Shown piece by piece: positions 56,265 through 64,000 of a stretch of 64,000 bases of DNA. Origin of the DNA: Semisulcospira habei (taxonomy: Eukaryota; Mollusca; Gastropoda; Semisulcospiridae); contig BTPG01000003.1 in NCBI GenBank assembly GCA_036245525.1, positions 139,977,985 to 140,041,984 of the forward strand. The letters run 5' to 3'. Under the pieces are notes generated by a model, which was not told the DNA's origin, ran no database searches, and saw only the letters and a program-made list of their open reading frames with translations. How positions within the stretch are numbered: position 1 is the first letter of the stretch; the number at the start of each line of letters is the position of its first letter. A program made the position numbers and the translations under genes.

Positions 56265-56518
56265 TTAACTCATTCTACCCCAACACCGTAAACCCCAAAT
56301 GTTGCCGTTGTTCTCTGAAGACTGCACTCTAGTGCAGGACACAGATCGACCATGATAGTTCAAGGGTGATGCCAGAATAGCTTGGCGCCTTAGTTCAAGG
56401 GTGATGCCAGAATAGCTTGGCGCCCATCAGTAGGCGCCAAGCTATTCTGGCATCACCCTTGAACTATCATGGTCGATCCTTATCTTGCTGTGGTGTGTCC
56501 TGGGGTAGAATGAGTTAA
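56265..56518. mobile_element. Foldback B8 with duplicated arm
   Basis: TTAACTCATTCTACCCCAA opens and GGGGTAGAATGAGTTAA closes. About 35 bp of the left core arm (TAGTTCAAGGGTGATGCCAG and onward to TTGGCGCC) occur twice in tandem near 56356-56428, giving an asymmetric hairpin. Confidence 0.82.
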
Positions 56519-56785
56519 AGCGATCTGCTTCATCGCGGACTTTGACTGCTAAAATTCGCTGTTATAACTTGTTATCAATAATGTCTTGCCCCAACAGCGA
56601 ATTTTCAATCATTCTTTTAATAATCAATGTGAGCGTTCACACGAGGCAGAGGTTTCCCACGACCTTTTGGGCATAACGGAAGGAACTCCCCTATGTACAA
56701 AGGAGGAGAAGAACACAACAGTCTTTCATTTTACAAAATCCAGACCCGAAATAAATACCCGAAATATTAATAAAGGTGTGTTTTA

Positions 56786-56850
56786 GTTGTCTTTTCTAGG
56801 CGTGTTTCTATCTCCCGTTGGGTTCTTCTCTGCATTTTACAACATCCAAA
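56786..56850. repeat. Family H half copy
   Basis: TTGTCTTTTCTAGGCGTGTT then CTCCCGTTGGGTTC and CTCTGCATTTTACAACAT. Confidence 0.5.
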
Positions 56851-56892
56851 CTTCATACGTTAGCCCTTTCGTCCAGCATTATTGTAAAGTAT

Positions 56893-57090
56893 ACTAACCC
56901 ATTCAGCCCTGACGCACTACAGCAGGAGATGGGTCGACCTTGATAATTCAAGGGTAGTGCCAGATTAGCTTGGCGCCTGTCGCCTGCCCTTGAATCATCA
57001 TGGTCGATCCATCTCCTGCAACTGTTGCAAAGTCATTAGATGAGGCCTCCAAAATTTTGGGAAATGCGGCCGTTGGGCTAAATGAGTTGA
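56893..57090. mobile_element. Foldback C6, right core arm shortened
   Basis: CTAACCCATTCAGCCCTGACG opens (reverse orientation to C1) and GGGCTAAATGAGTTGAG closes. After TTGGCGCC the right arm lacks about 30 bp before CCCTTGAATCATCATGG. Confidence 0.7.
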
Positions 57091-57263
57091 GAACAGTTCT
57101 ACAGGAGATATTGCGTGCTCTTTATTTTCAGGAGCCGGTCCCTTTTAAGGAGTGAAACCGCCGAACTGTACTCCATGATCATTTTGGGTGTGGAAACGGA
57201 GATAACCGGGATGAAAATGTAACCGGCCTTTCTCTACCAGCGGCAGCAGATTTTGCGTCTGAT

Positions 57264-57348
57264 ATCTTTGGCGGTCGGTAGCGCTTTTAGTCGCGATGAT
57301 CTCCTGTTTGAATCATAGCGACAAAAAGTGCTACCGACAGCCGAAGGT
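57264..57348. mobile_element. Foldback F4
   Basis: TCTTTGGCGGTCGGTAGCGC opens, GTGCTACCGACAGCCGAAGG closes; centre altered to CTCCTGTTTGAATC. Lies 4 bp from B9. Confidence 0.72.
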
Positions 57349-57351
57349 TGG

Positions 57352-57477
57352 TTAACTCATTCTACCCCAGACACACCACAGCAAGATAAGGATCGATCTG
57401 TGTCCTGCACTATAGTGCAGTCTTCAGAGGACAACGGCAACATTTGGGGATTTCGGTGTTGGGGTAGAATGAGTTAA
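57352..57477. mobile_element. B9: family B element without its core hairpin
   Basis: TTAACTCATTCTACCCCAG to GGGGTAGAATGAGTTAA in only 126 bp. The two outer arms meet at AAGGATCGATCTGTGTCC, that is, the hairpin has collapsed to GATCGATC with both outer arms intact. Confidence 0.85.
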
Positions 57478-57487
57478 CCGAGCATTA

Positions 57488-57591
57488 AAGGAGCATGGAT
57501 GCCAGCAAGACGGCAAAGTGTGGGGACCACGAGGCCGATCTGTCTCTTGCGGTTGGATAGTGTTAAGTTTTTCTCGACAGTAAAGAGATTA
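57488..57591. repeat. Foldback A23, collapsed core
   Basis: AGCATGGATGCCAGCAAGA joined to GATCTGTCTCTTGCGGTTGG, then TTTCTCGACAGTAAAGAG; the hairpin interior is lost. Confidence 0.5.
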
Positions 57592-57668
57592 TCTGAGATG
57601 CCCCACGTGTGAACACTCCTTTCTGTGACATTTATCATTAATCATCCATATGCGTTGCAATTTGTATG

Positions 57669-57671
<3 letters not shown>

Positions 57672-57723
<52 letters not shown>
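57672..57723. repeat. (GA)n microsatellite
   Basis: About 26 perfect units. Confidence 0.95.
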
Positions 57724-57725
<2 letters not shown>

Positions 57726-57785
57726 CTAACTATCGACCAAATTTCAGTTCAAGAGATCGAGATAATACATACAGTTCAAAGGATA

Positions 57786-57858
57786 GCTCGACCACAGAGC
57801 AGTTCAAGGGTGGAGCCAGAATAGCTCGGCGCCCTCAGACTATATCGGTCGGTCCATA
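57786..57858. repeat. B half-core next to G12
   Basis: TCAAGGGTGGAGCCAGAAT and AGCTCGGCGCCC, then loss of the right arm. Confidence 0.45.
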
Positions 57859-57867
57859 TCCTCCCAA

Positions 57868-57922
57868 GGCGCAAAAGGCCATCGGGCCGACTTGGGCCGC
57901 CGTTGGCCCGCACACGATCGTT
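57868..57922. repeat. Foldback G12, half copy
   Basis: GGCGCAAAAGGCCATCGGGC then GTTGGCCCGCACACGATCGT; return arm missing. Confidence 0.6.
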
Positions 57923-57945
57923 TGTGTCAGAGCTTAGTCGTTTCA

Positions 57946-58160
57946 GTAACCCCTTCCCTGCGACTGGACCCATATCTTGTGTCTGACATCTAGTTCAGTC
58001 AACCGCCAAAAGCCACAACCGTCCAAGGAACATTGGCACAGATCGGCCCCCAGCAAGAGGTATAGATCCTCATGAGCCCCCGCAATTGCTGGGGTGCATG
58101 AGTATCTACGACTCTGGCAGTTGGGTCGTGCTCACTTTTTCTCGGCTGACATGGCGTCAA
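57946..58160. mobile_element. Foldback A24
   Basis: Left end GTAACCCCTTCCCTGCGAC, block CAACCGTCCAAGGAACAT, hairpin 58053-58118 with several mismatches in the right arm, right end TTTTTCTCGGCTGACATGG. Confidence 0.65.
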
Positions 58161-58330
58161 TGCACTGATTACAACAACAATAAAGTAGGCCACCCATAGG
58201 AAATTGCATTTCTGTTGTCAAGCTGAGACCGCAAACAAGTTGCAGCTAAACAAGTAAGACACGCCATTGACAGCTCCTGCTTTTTATTTTAAATGACTCG
58301 TTGAAAAAATAGTGAGAGAACGATCCATCT

Positions 58331-58396
58331 GCAAGAGGCATAGATACACATGAGCCCCCGCTGTCGCGAGGGCTCATGAGGATCTATGCCTCTTGC
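58331..58396. repeat. Foldback A25 core
   Basis: A 66-bp hairpin with GCAAGAGGCATAGATACACA arm; followed by the family-A arm segment CCAGGTTTCTTTGGGG. Confidence 0.68.
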
Positions 58397-58554
58397 TGAA
58401 ACCACTTATTATCCAGGTTTCTTTGGGGTCGATCTTTTGCGCTGAGTTTACATTGATTTAAAAAAAAAAACCACCATCTGCGTCCACATGCGGTGGCGGG
58501 TTTCAATGTTTTATCATTAGCACACTTGGTATTTTTGTATGACAGTGTGTGGTT

Positions 58555-58649
58555 TTAACGCTTTGGCGGTCGACAGCGGTTTTTGTCGCGATGATTCCTG
58601 TCGGAATCATCTCGACAAAAACCGCTACCGACTGCCCACAGGCATAACC
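58555..58649. mobile_element. Foldback F5
   Basis: TTAACGCTTTGGCGGTCGAC opens; CCGCTACCGACTGCCCAC closes; centre GATTCCTGTCGGAATC. Confidence 0.75.
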
Positions 58650-58714
58650 CATTCGTGAACCCGTAATGTCTGAAATCACACGGAACAAAACATATTTATG
58701 ACGCACACAGTCGA

Positions 58715-58768
58715 AAAGAGACATCGACCGTGACAGTTTAAGGATGGTGCCAGAATATCTTGGTGCAA
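58715..58768. repeat. B half-core
   Basis: CATCGACCGTGACAGTTTAA and GGTGCCAGAATATCTTGGTG, then broken off directly at A26. Confidence 0.45.
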
Positions 58769-58773
58769 TAGAC

Positions 58774-58910
58774 CCCCAGCCGTCAAAGGAACATGGATAC
58801 AAAGTGGTTTCAGCGAGAGGCATAGCTCCTCATCAGCTCCCGCATCTAAGGTGGTTTATGTGGATCTATGTTCTTTTGCAGCTTGATCGTGTTCACTTTT
58901 TTCAGCAAGC
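58774..58910. mobile_element. Foldback A26, decayed
   Basis: CCCAGCCGTCAAAGGAACAT block, decayed hairpin 58813-58879, right arm AGCTTGATCGTGTTCAC, ending against an (ATT)n array. Confidence 0.6.
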
Positions 58911-58911
58911 C

Positions 58912-58939
58912 TTTATTATTATTATTATTATTATTGTTA

Positions 58940-59013
<74 letters not shown>

Positions 59014-59031
59014 GTGCGTGATTTATTATTA

Positions 59032-59091
<60 letters not shown>
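58912..59091. repeat. (ATT)n microsatellite, interrupted
   Basis: Three runs separated near 58935 and by AGTGCGTGATT at 59013-59024. The right arm of foldback A26 ends against it. Confidence 0.93.
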
Positions 59092-59092
<1 letters not shown>

Positions 59093-59157
59093 GTGTGTGC
59101 ATAAATCCTATCTTACTTGTGCACTTGTTTTTATGTCTGTATTAATAACTTGTTGCA

Positions 59158-59215
59158 TTTGTCTTTTCTAAGCGTGTTTTTTTCTTCAATGGGATGTTCT
59201 CTACGTGTGTATCTG
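59158..59215. repeat. Family H half copy
   Basis: TTTGTCTTTTCTAAGCGTGT followed by TTCTTCAATGGGATG. Confidence 0.5.
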
Positions 59216-59249
59216 TATAAGAAAGAAAAGAAGCATTTGTCCTTATCTG

Positions 59250-59459
59250 TTAACCATCCTTCGATGCCAGTGGTCACAAAATGCGCGTCTGAAACCACCA
59301 AACACTGACAAACTTTCGCGTGGAAAACACAGAAGTAAATTGGCGTCAATAACAAAAGACTAACAAGAAACATAAACCCTCATGAGCCCCGGGACTGTGG
59401 GAGCTCTTGAGGGTTTATGTCTCTTGCAGCTGGGTGGCGCTCACTTTGCCCCGTGTTAA
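59250..59459. mobile_element. Foldback A-variant with intact hairpin
   Basis: TTAACCATCCTTCGATGCC opens and CCCCGTGTTAA closes (210 bp). Hairpin 59363-59428 has arms AAGAAACATAAACCCTCATG and the complement, a distinct core (ACATAAACCCTC instead of GCATAGATCCTC) in an A-like frame. Confidence 0.7.
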
Positions 59460-59668
59460 ACAACTGTCTCCTCCAGGCAAGAACGAATTAATAATTCATA
59501 CTGTCTCCGGTGTAAGTTTTCGTAATATGTCTAACAATAATGCTGCGCAAAAGGAATACATTAGCTTTTGTTTTCTTACGGAATTCGAATGTCCAAAAAT
59601 AAAGGACTTTCCTGTTCGTTTCTCCTTGCCTACGTAGTAAAGTTCTCTTGCTGCGCAGAAGGGGCAGA

Positions 59669-59700
<32 letters not shown>

Positions 59701-59720
59701 ACACACAAAAAAACACACGG
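59669..59720. repeat. Poly-A tract with CACAC
   Basis: About 30 A followed by ACACACAAAAAAACACAC. No retroposed gene was seen upstream. Confidence 0.85.
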
Positions 59721-59930
59721 TAATACGTGCCTACTCGCACGAAAAATGCAAAGAAGTCTTACTTGAGGCATAACAGCAATAAGAACCCGTTGTAGTGTCG
59801 AATTGTATCAATCAAAGCCCGCCCTAAAGCAGGCTGCTTGAAGCCGAATAGGGGAGATTAAATAATATTAGGAATTAAAAAAAAATAAAAAATAAAACTT
59901 TTTCTTTTAAGGAATATTTTAGTATTTCTT

Positions 59931-59967
59931 CCCCCCCCCCCCCGCCCCCCCCCCCCCCCCCCCCCCA
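59931..59967. repeat. Poly-C tract
   Basis: C run with one G, continued by A-rich DNA. Confidence 0.9.
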
Positions 59968-60858
59968 AAAGAAAAAAAAAAAAAACACAGACACAAAAAC
60001 ACCTGCATATTCAAATATTGTATGACTTTTTCATGCAGAAAATTGATGCAGCCGCATTTTACGGTATTCTTCAGAAAATTGAAATCAGTAATAAATATAT
60101 CGCCCTTTGGGTGATTTCGTTTTTATTTTTTATTTTTTATCAGCTGTAGCCTCGTCTGCCACGCCTTTAACTGAGTCGCTGATTATAAACATCGCCATCA
60201 TATCAGCTGAGTGCGTTGGGCTCAGCTGCATGTTTTGTGGCTGGCGCATAATTAAACTCACTCTGTGTATTTGGACCTTACCGCTTCATCCCATGAGGTC
60301 TATAATCACATGTATAAAATATTTGTGAGGCAAGAAGCAAAGAGTCACACTGATCAAGAATTATGTCGCTGTCAAGTGGAAGGGTCTAGAATGTTTCCTT
60401 TTATATTCCAAAATCTATTGTGTCCATTTTTGAAAAAAAGCGATATTTTCATTGTTGTTCAATGGAAATCTATTTTCTCTCAAAATGGACATTCTGGCAG
60501 GGATGAATACTTGTTTCTTGTACATAATCATAATACATCGACTAGCAAAAGAAATGCGACATTATTCAAATCATCGGAATAATGCACCTGCACGAACGAA
60601 CGCAAGATACACGCAAAATGTTTTTGAAATTTAACGTTTCTGGCCATCACGAAAGTGCCTAAGTCATAATCGGGGCACCAAAAGGGTTCTGAACAAAATC
60701 CGACCTCAGCTGCTACAGCTGCGCCATCAGAGCACCCCAGCTCCCCAGATTGACTGAAGAAAGGCAAGAGACCTACGGCTACCGCCCTAAAAAAAAAAAT
60801 AAAAAAAAAAAAAAAAAAACACCAAACCATTTATTTTTAATGGAAAAGGCAATTTTCT
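59968..60858. other. Unassigned DNA around J5
   Basis: Includes A-runs at 60789-60819 and a decayed I-like fragment (GTATTTGGACCTTACCGCTT near 60268). No gene recognised. Confidence 0.4.
60421..60491. repeat. Foldback J5
   Basis: TGTCCATTTTTGAAAA and TCTCAAAATGGACA outer arms; core AGCGATATTTTCATTG. Confidence 0.65.
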
Positions 60859-60923
60859 AAGAGACACAGATCCTCATGAGCCCCCGCAAGTGCGGGGGCT
60901 CATGGGGATCTATGTCTCTTTGC
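60859..60923. repeat. Foldback A27 core
   Basis: Hairpin with AAGAGACACAGATCCTCATG arm and complement, GC-rich centre CCCCCGCAAGTGCGGGGG. Confidence 0.7.
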
Positions 60924-61199
60924 TGAGTCCATTTACATCTGGCTTCCGCCCAGGCAAAGGAGGTCATGGGACATTTTAATCACCAACAGAACACTTCCGC
61001 GGGGAGGTATTTTCATCCAGCAAAAAATTACTCCCACGAGGACGTGGTCTCCTAAGCGCGATCGGTGAAGCGGCTTTGAAGCAGACGACAACTGTGTGAA
61101 CGCTAATCTAGTTCTTTCCGGATTCAAGAGACATAGATGTTCATGAGGGCTATACAATCACATCACTCATTTGAATGTATGTGTCTTGATTGTTTTCCC

Positions 61200-61416
61200 T
61201 TAACCCCTTCTCTGCCAGTTGACGCAGGATTTTATTTTTCTGCAATCTTCGTTAATTTAACGCTCAGAGCCCCGGCTGTTCCCGGAACATGGGTTCAAAC
61301 TGATGTCAGCAAGAGGCATAGATCCTCATGGGCCCCCGCAATTGCGGGGGGCCATGAGGATCTATGCCTCCAGCAATTGGATCGTGTTCACTTCTTTCCG
61401 GCAGTCAAGGAGGTAA
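61200..61416. mobile_element. Foldback A28
   Basis: TTAACCCCTTCTCTGCCAG opens; core hairpin 61309-61374; right arm ATTGGATCGTGTTCACTTC and CCGGCAGTCAAGGAGG closes without TTAA. Confidence 0.75.
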
Positions 61417-61659
61417 AGTGACGATGTTTTGAAGCAGACGACAATACTCAGACCCTAAACCAGCACTAACTTTCCATCCGCGAAAGACGTAGATATATTT
61501 CCATGTGCCACTGCAGTAGGACAACCTAGGTGTTTCTCGTGTTTAGAGTGCTATTTTAGTGTTGTCCTCTGTGCAGTACCTCGTGAAGATCGTTCCATGT
61601 GCAAAAGACACAGATTTTCATGAGCCCTTAGCAGTTACACCATTCACGAGACTGGCTTT

Positions 61660-61686
61660 CCCCCCCCCCCCCCCCCCCCCCCCCCC
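61660..61686. repeat. Poly-C tract
   Basis: Run of about 27 C. Confidence 0.9.
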
Positions 61687-61757
61687 TTCATCAAACTGAA
61701 TCTGTTATTTGGTAATAAAGTGCATGTCTATATATTGGAGAGGAGTGGCTGCCGACG

Positions 61758-61853
61758 TGCGCAAAAGACATCGAACCGACGTCGGCCGTCGTTGGCCCGC
61801 GCACGGACGTGCGCGGGCCAACGGCGGCCGACGTCGGCCCGATGGCCTTTTGC
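61758..61853. repeat. Foldback G13, complete
   Basis: GCGCAAAAGACATCGAACCG arm, turn GCGCACGGACGTGCGC, return GGCCGACGTCGGCCCGATGG and TTTTGCGCATTGGG. Confidence 0.8.
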
Positions 61854-61889
61854 GCATTGGGTGGTCCCCTTGATTGTGTGAAAGAAAAT

Positions 61890-62080
61890 GCCAACGGAGA
61901 AAGAAACACGCTTAGAAGAGACAATAAAAACACCGTTGTTTTTTGACTGTCTTTTCTGAGCACGTTTCTTCCTTCGTTGGGACTTTCTTTTTTGTGGTAA
62001 TTGTCTTTTCTAAGCGTGTTTCTTTCTTCGTTGAGAGTTTATTTGCATTTTACAAGCTTGGCGGCCACCTTTTTCTCTGT
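61890..62080. repeat. Foldback H2 plus half copy H3
   Basis: CCAACGGAGAAAGAAACACG arm, return TGTCTTTTCTGAGCACGTTT at 61948-61980, then a second return arm TGTCTTTTCTAAGCGTGTTT at 62003-62022 with TACAAGCTTGGCGGCCACC behind it. Confidence 0.62.
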
Positions 62081-62082
62081 TG

Positions 62083-62295
62083 TTAACTCTTTGTGCCCGA
62101 GGTACGAAATACCCACATTTTGGAGATATCCTCTGTGGATTGCATTACAATTCAGGAGAGAGATCGACCATGATAGTTCAAGGGTGGTAGTAGAATAGCT
62201 TGGTGCCTATAGGCGCCAAGTTATTCTGCCACCACCCTTGAACTATCATGGTCGAGCTATATCTTGCTGTGGTGTGTCGCGGCAGAATGAGTTAA
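62083..62295. mobile_element. Foldback C7: half C, half B
   Basis: The left outer arm is C-type (TTAACTCTTTGTGCCCGAGG, ACATTTTGGAGATATCC). The right outer arm is B-type (TATCTTGCTGTGGTGTGTC, GGCAGAATGAGTTAA). The central hairpin 62163-62257 is near-perfect. Confidence 0.75.
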
Positions 62296-62706
62296 GGCTA
62301 TTTATGCTACTTTTACGAATGTAAAGTTCTCTCACAAGCCCTTGCACGGTGCTAGAAAACCACACTACCCGATCAAAAGTAGTAGCTTTTGTAGTTTTTT
62401 TTTAGATTTTTCGTTGATTTATTTAACAAAATAAGCAACAACTGTACTGACAAACATGCTTCGGCATTACATGGCGGTTTTATTTATCAGGGTTATTTTC
62501 ATTTTTGTTTTGTTTTTGTTGAAGAATTTTTATAATTTAATTAAGTGGACAAAACAGCAAGAAAGCCTACAACTAATTGCTCGTATCTTTTTGATGACTT
62601 TTGTTTTGCAAGATGTTAGCGAGTCTTTGTGCCCACTCTTCAAAGGCGTGATTCTTTCTCTTTGTTATCGTTTTGCCGTCACATTGGTTCACCACAACAT
62701 AATATG

Positions 62707-62802
62707 CATCGATCATGATAATTCAAAGGTTCTGCCAGAATAGCTCGGCCCCTGTAGGCGCCGAGCGCCTGGCACACCTTTGAAATAAAATGATCGATCT
62801 GT
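62707..62802. repeat. B/C-like core hairpin, decayed
   Basis: ATCGATCATGATAATTCAAA arm, GCGCCGAGCGCC at the turn and TTTGAAATAAAATGATCGAT on the other side. Confidence 0.55.
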
Positions 62803-63225
62803 CTCCCTGAACTGTGAAGCAGTCTATAGACAGCCGACCCCGGTGTCTCTGCTCTTCAGGTTTCATATCATACCACTTTCATTTTAAAAAAAACGTGCCG
62901 TGTCCGACCAAAGGAAGCGAACTTTTGCACTCACTAAACCAGCTTCCAGAAGTCTTTTCCACCACCGTCGCTATCTGGCAGTCGGGGGAAACGGTTCAAT
63001 GCGCATGCGCGACTTGGACGACCGAGATCCAGGCCAATTGTTCGCCGAGACAAAAAGGGGATCCGCGGTGGTGCTGTGGTGAGGTCAGGGAGGCGCTAGG
63101 TCGCGAGCAGGAAGAAATAAATTCTCAAAGCTGCGTGCGGCGACTAGCAAAGAGCTCCTTCCTTTTTTTCTCAATCACAGCTTTCCTACTTAGGGGGCAG
63201 ATGCGTGATCCAGGCCTTATTCCAA
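62803..63225. other. GC-richer interval with an open frame
   Basis: The + frame 62814-63248 has 144 codons and runs into the A30 hairpin. Local GC is higher than in the flanks and could reflect an exon, but I see no domain or paired splice sites. Confidence 0.35.
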
Positions 63226-63273
63226 GCAAGAGGCGTAGATTCACATAGGACTCATGAGAATCTATGTCTCTTG
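63226..63273. repeat. Foldback A30, shortened core
   Basis: A 48-bp hairpin (GCAAGAGGCGTAGATTCACA arm) that lacks the GC-rich centre of other copies. Confidence 0.55.
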
Positions 63274-63963
63274 AAGATGAGAGAAATTTGGGTTTTAGAA
63301 ACTGATTCGACGTCTCTTTCGTCTCTCCACAAAATCCATGCAGCAGACTCGCACTTAGACTGAACAAGTCACCGGCACAGCTTGCAAAAAAAATGTGTTG
63401 CTAAACGTTACCAGACGGACAATTTTTGTATCCCATTAATCCTGAGGCTAAATTGTTTTCGTATATTGTCCAAGTACGGCTACATTACAGACAGATCACT
63501 CAGTTCAGTTCAAGGATGGTGCCATAAAGCTGTTCTGGTACTCTTGAACGTCCATACTTAAATTATATCAAGCAATATGTTTTGTTGTTGTTCTTGTTGT
63601 TTTTGTTTGTTTTTTTGTGGGTTTTTTTGTTTCTTCTTCTTCAGGAAGTAAAGGAGTCAACAGGCATTCTTTTTAGAGTCACAAATCGCCAAAAGCTTTG
63701 GACATTAACACAAGGGACTCCCACTTAAATAACCTGTTACAGCTTTCAGTAAGCAGGACTCATAAAAATCTAATTTGTAACTGCGTAATAGGTCATATTG
63801 GGCCTACGTTGGCCTTGTTAGCCTGCGCACACTGGCCCGGGGAGCTTTAGAAATCATATTAATACTCATGGTGTGCTGGTTGAAATCTTCATCGTATATA
63901 TCCACATATTTCCAATGTTTTTATCCGTGGTCTTTAACCAGTTAAAAACACATGATATGTGCT

Positions 63964-64000
63964 TTAACTCATTCTACCCCATCACCGAAATCCTTAAATT
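63964..64000. mobile_element. Foldback B10, cut by the window end
   Basis: TTAACTCATTCTACCCCATC followed by ACCGAAATCC, the end of a B element in the orientation of B5 and B8. The rest lies beyond 64000. Confidence 0.7.

Noticed and set aside
62814..63248. Host protein of 144 residues
   Set aside because: It ends inside an A-type hairpin, has no recognised domain, and no codon or splice evidence supports it.

Overview
This is eukaryotic, repeat-dominated, intron/intergenic-type DNA. The dense microsatellites, the tRNA-derived SINEs, the LINE and the Gypsy-like gag with a charged N-terminal coiled coil fit a lophotrochozoan, most likely a mollusc such as a gastropod. That assignment is an inference from element style, not from a marker gene. 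There is no complete protein-coding host gene. The one convincing host exon is the first coding exon of a class A, amine-type G-protein-coupled receptor (32137-32412, + strand), with a splice donor and a repeat-filled intron behind it.

Three classical retroelements stand out. At 12.4-15.3 kb lies a broken non-LTR retrotransposon with endonuclease, the N-terminal half of the reverse transcriptase and a C-terminal zinc-finger tail; three frameshifts and an internal deletion remove the catalytic core. At 24.3-29.6 kb a minus-strand LTR retrotransposon has two 1.26-kb, nearly identical LTRs around a gag-protease region and no reverse transcriptase or integrase. Two tRNA-derived SINE families occur: one 168-bp copy with a perfect 14-bp target-site duplication (4009-4204) and three copies of a longer minus-strand family (2.8, 16.1 and 48.2 kb). 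A short LINE 3' fragment lies near 36.2 kb.

The main content is a very dense set of short foldback elements, about 80 in 64 kb. I sort them into families by sequence. Families A, B, C, E and F are bounded by TTAA and share only about the first 11 bp, TTAACYCWTTY, while their interiors differ and are mostly near-perfect inverted repeats. This is the pattern expected of unrelated MITEs moved by one piggyBac-type transposase. A filled/empty-site comparison inside the window supports TTAA target duplication: the third SINE copy carries a 206-bp B element exactly at a TTAA that is unoccupied in the other two copies. B inserts into A at 20.7 kb, and B plus E insert together into A at 45.3-45.55 kb. 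B and C share a core stem under different ends, and one copy (62.1 kb) is half C and half B. Other foldback families without a TTAA boundary are G (GC-rich, CCCAATGCGC-type ends), H, I, J, K, L, M, N, O and the large inverted repeat P (53.2-54.4 kb).

Layout: 0-12 kb has foldbacks A, B, E, G, I, K, O, SINEs and microsatellites; 12.4-15.3 kb LINE; 16-23.6 kb SINE and foldbacks; 24.3-29.6 kb LTR element; 30-31 kb giant hairpin M and (GA)n/(GT)n arrays; 32.1-32.4 kb receptor exon; 32.4-64 kb mainly foldbacks and microsatellites, formally compatible with a long receptor intron. No transposase gene for the TTAA elements was found, so they are non-autonomous here.
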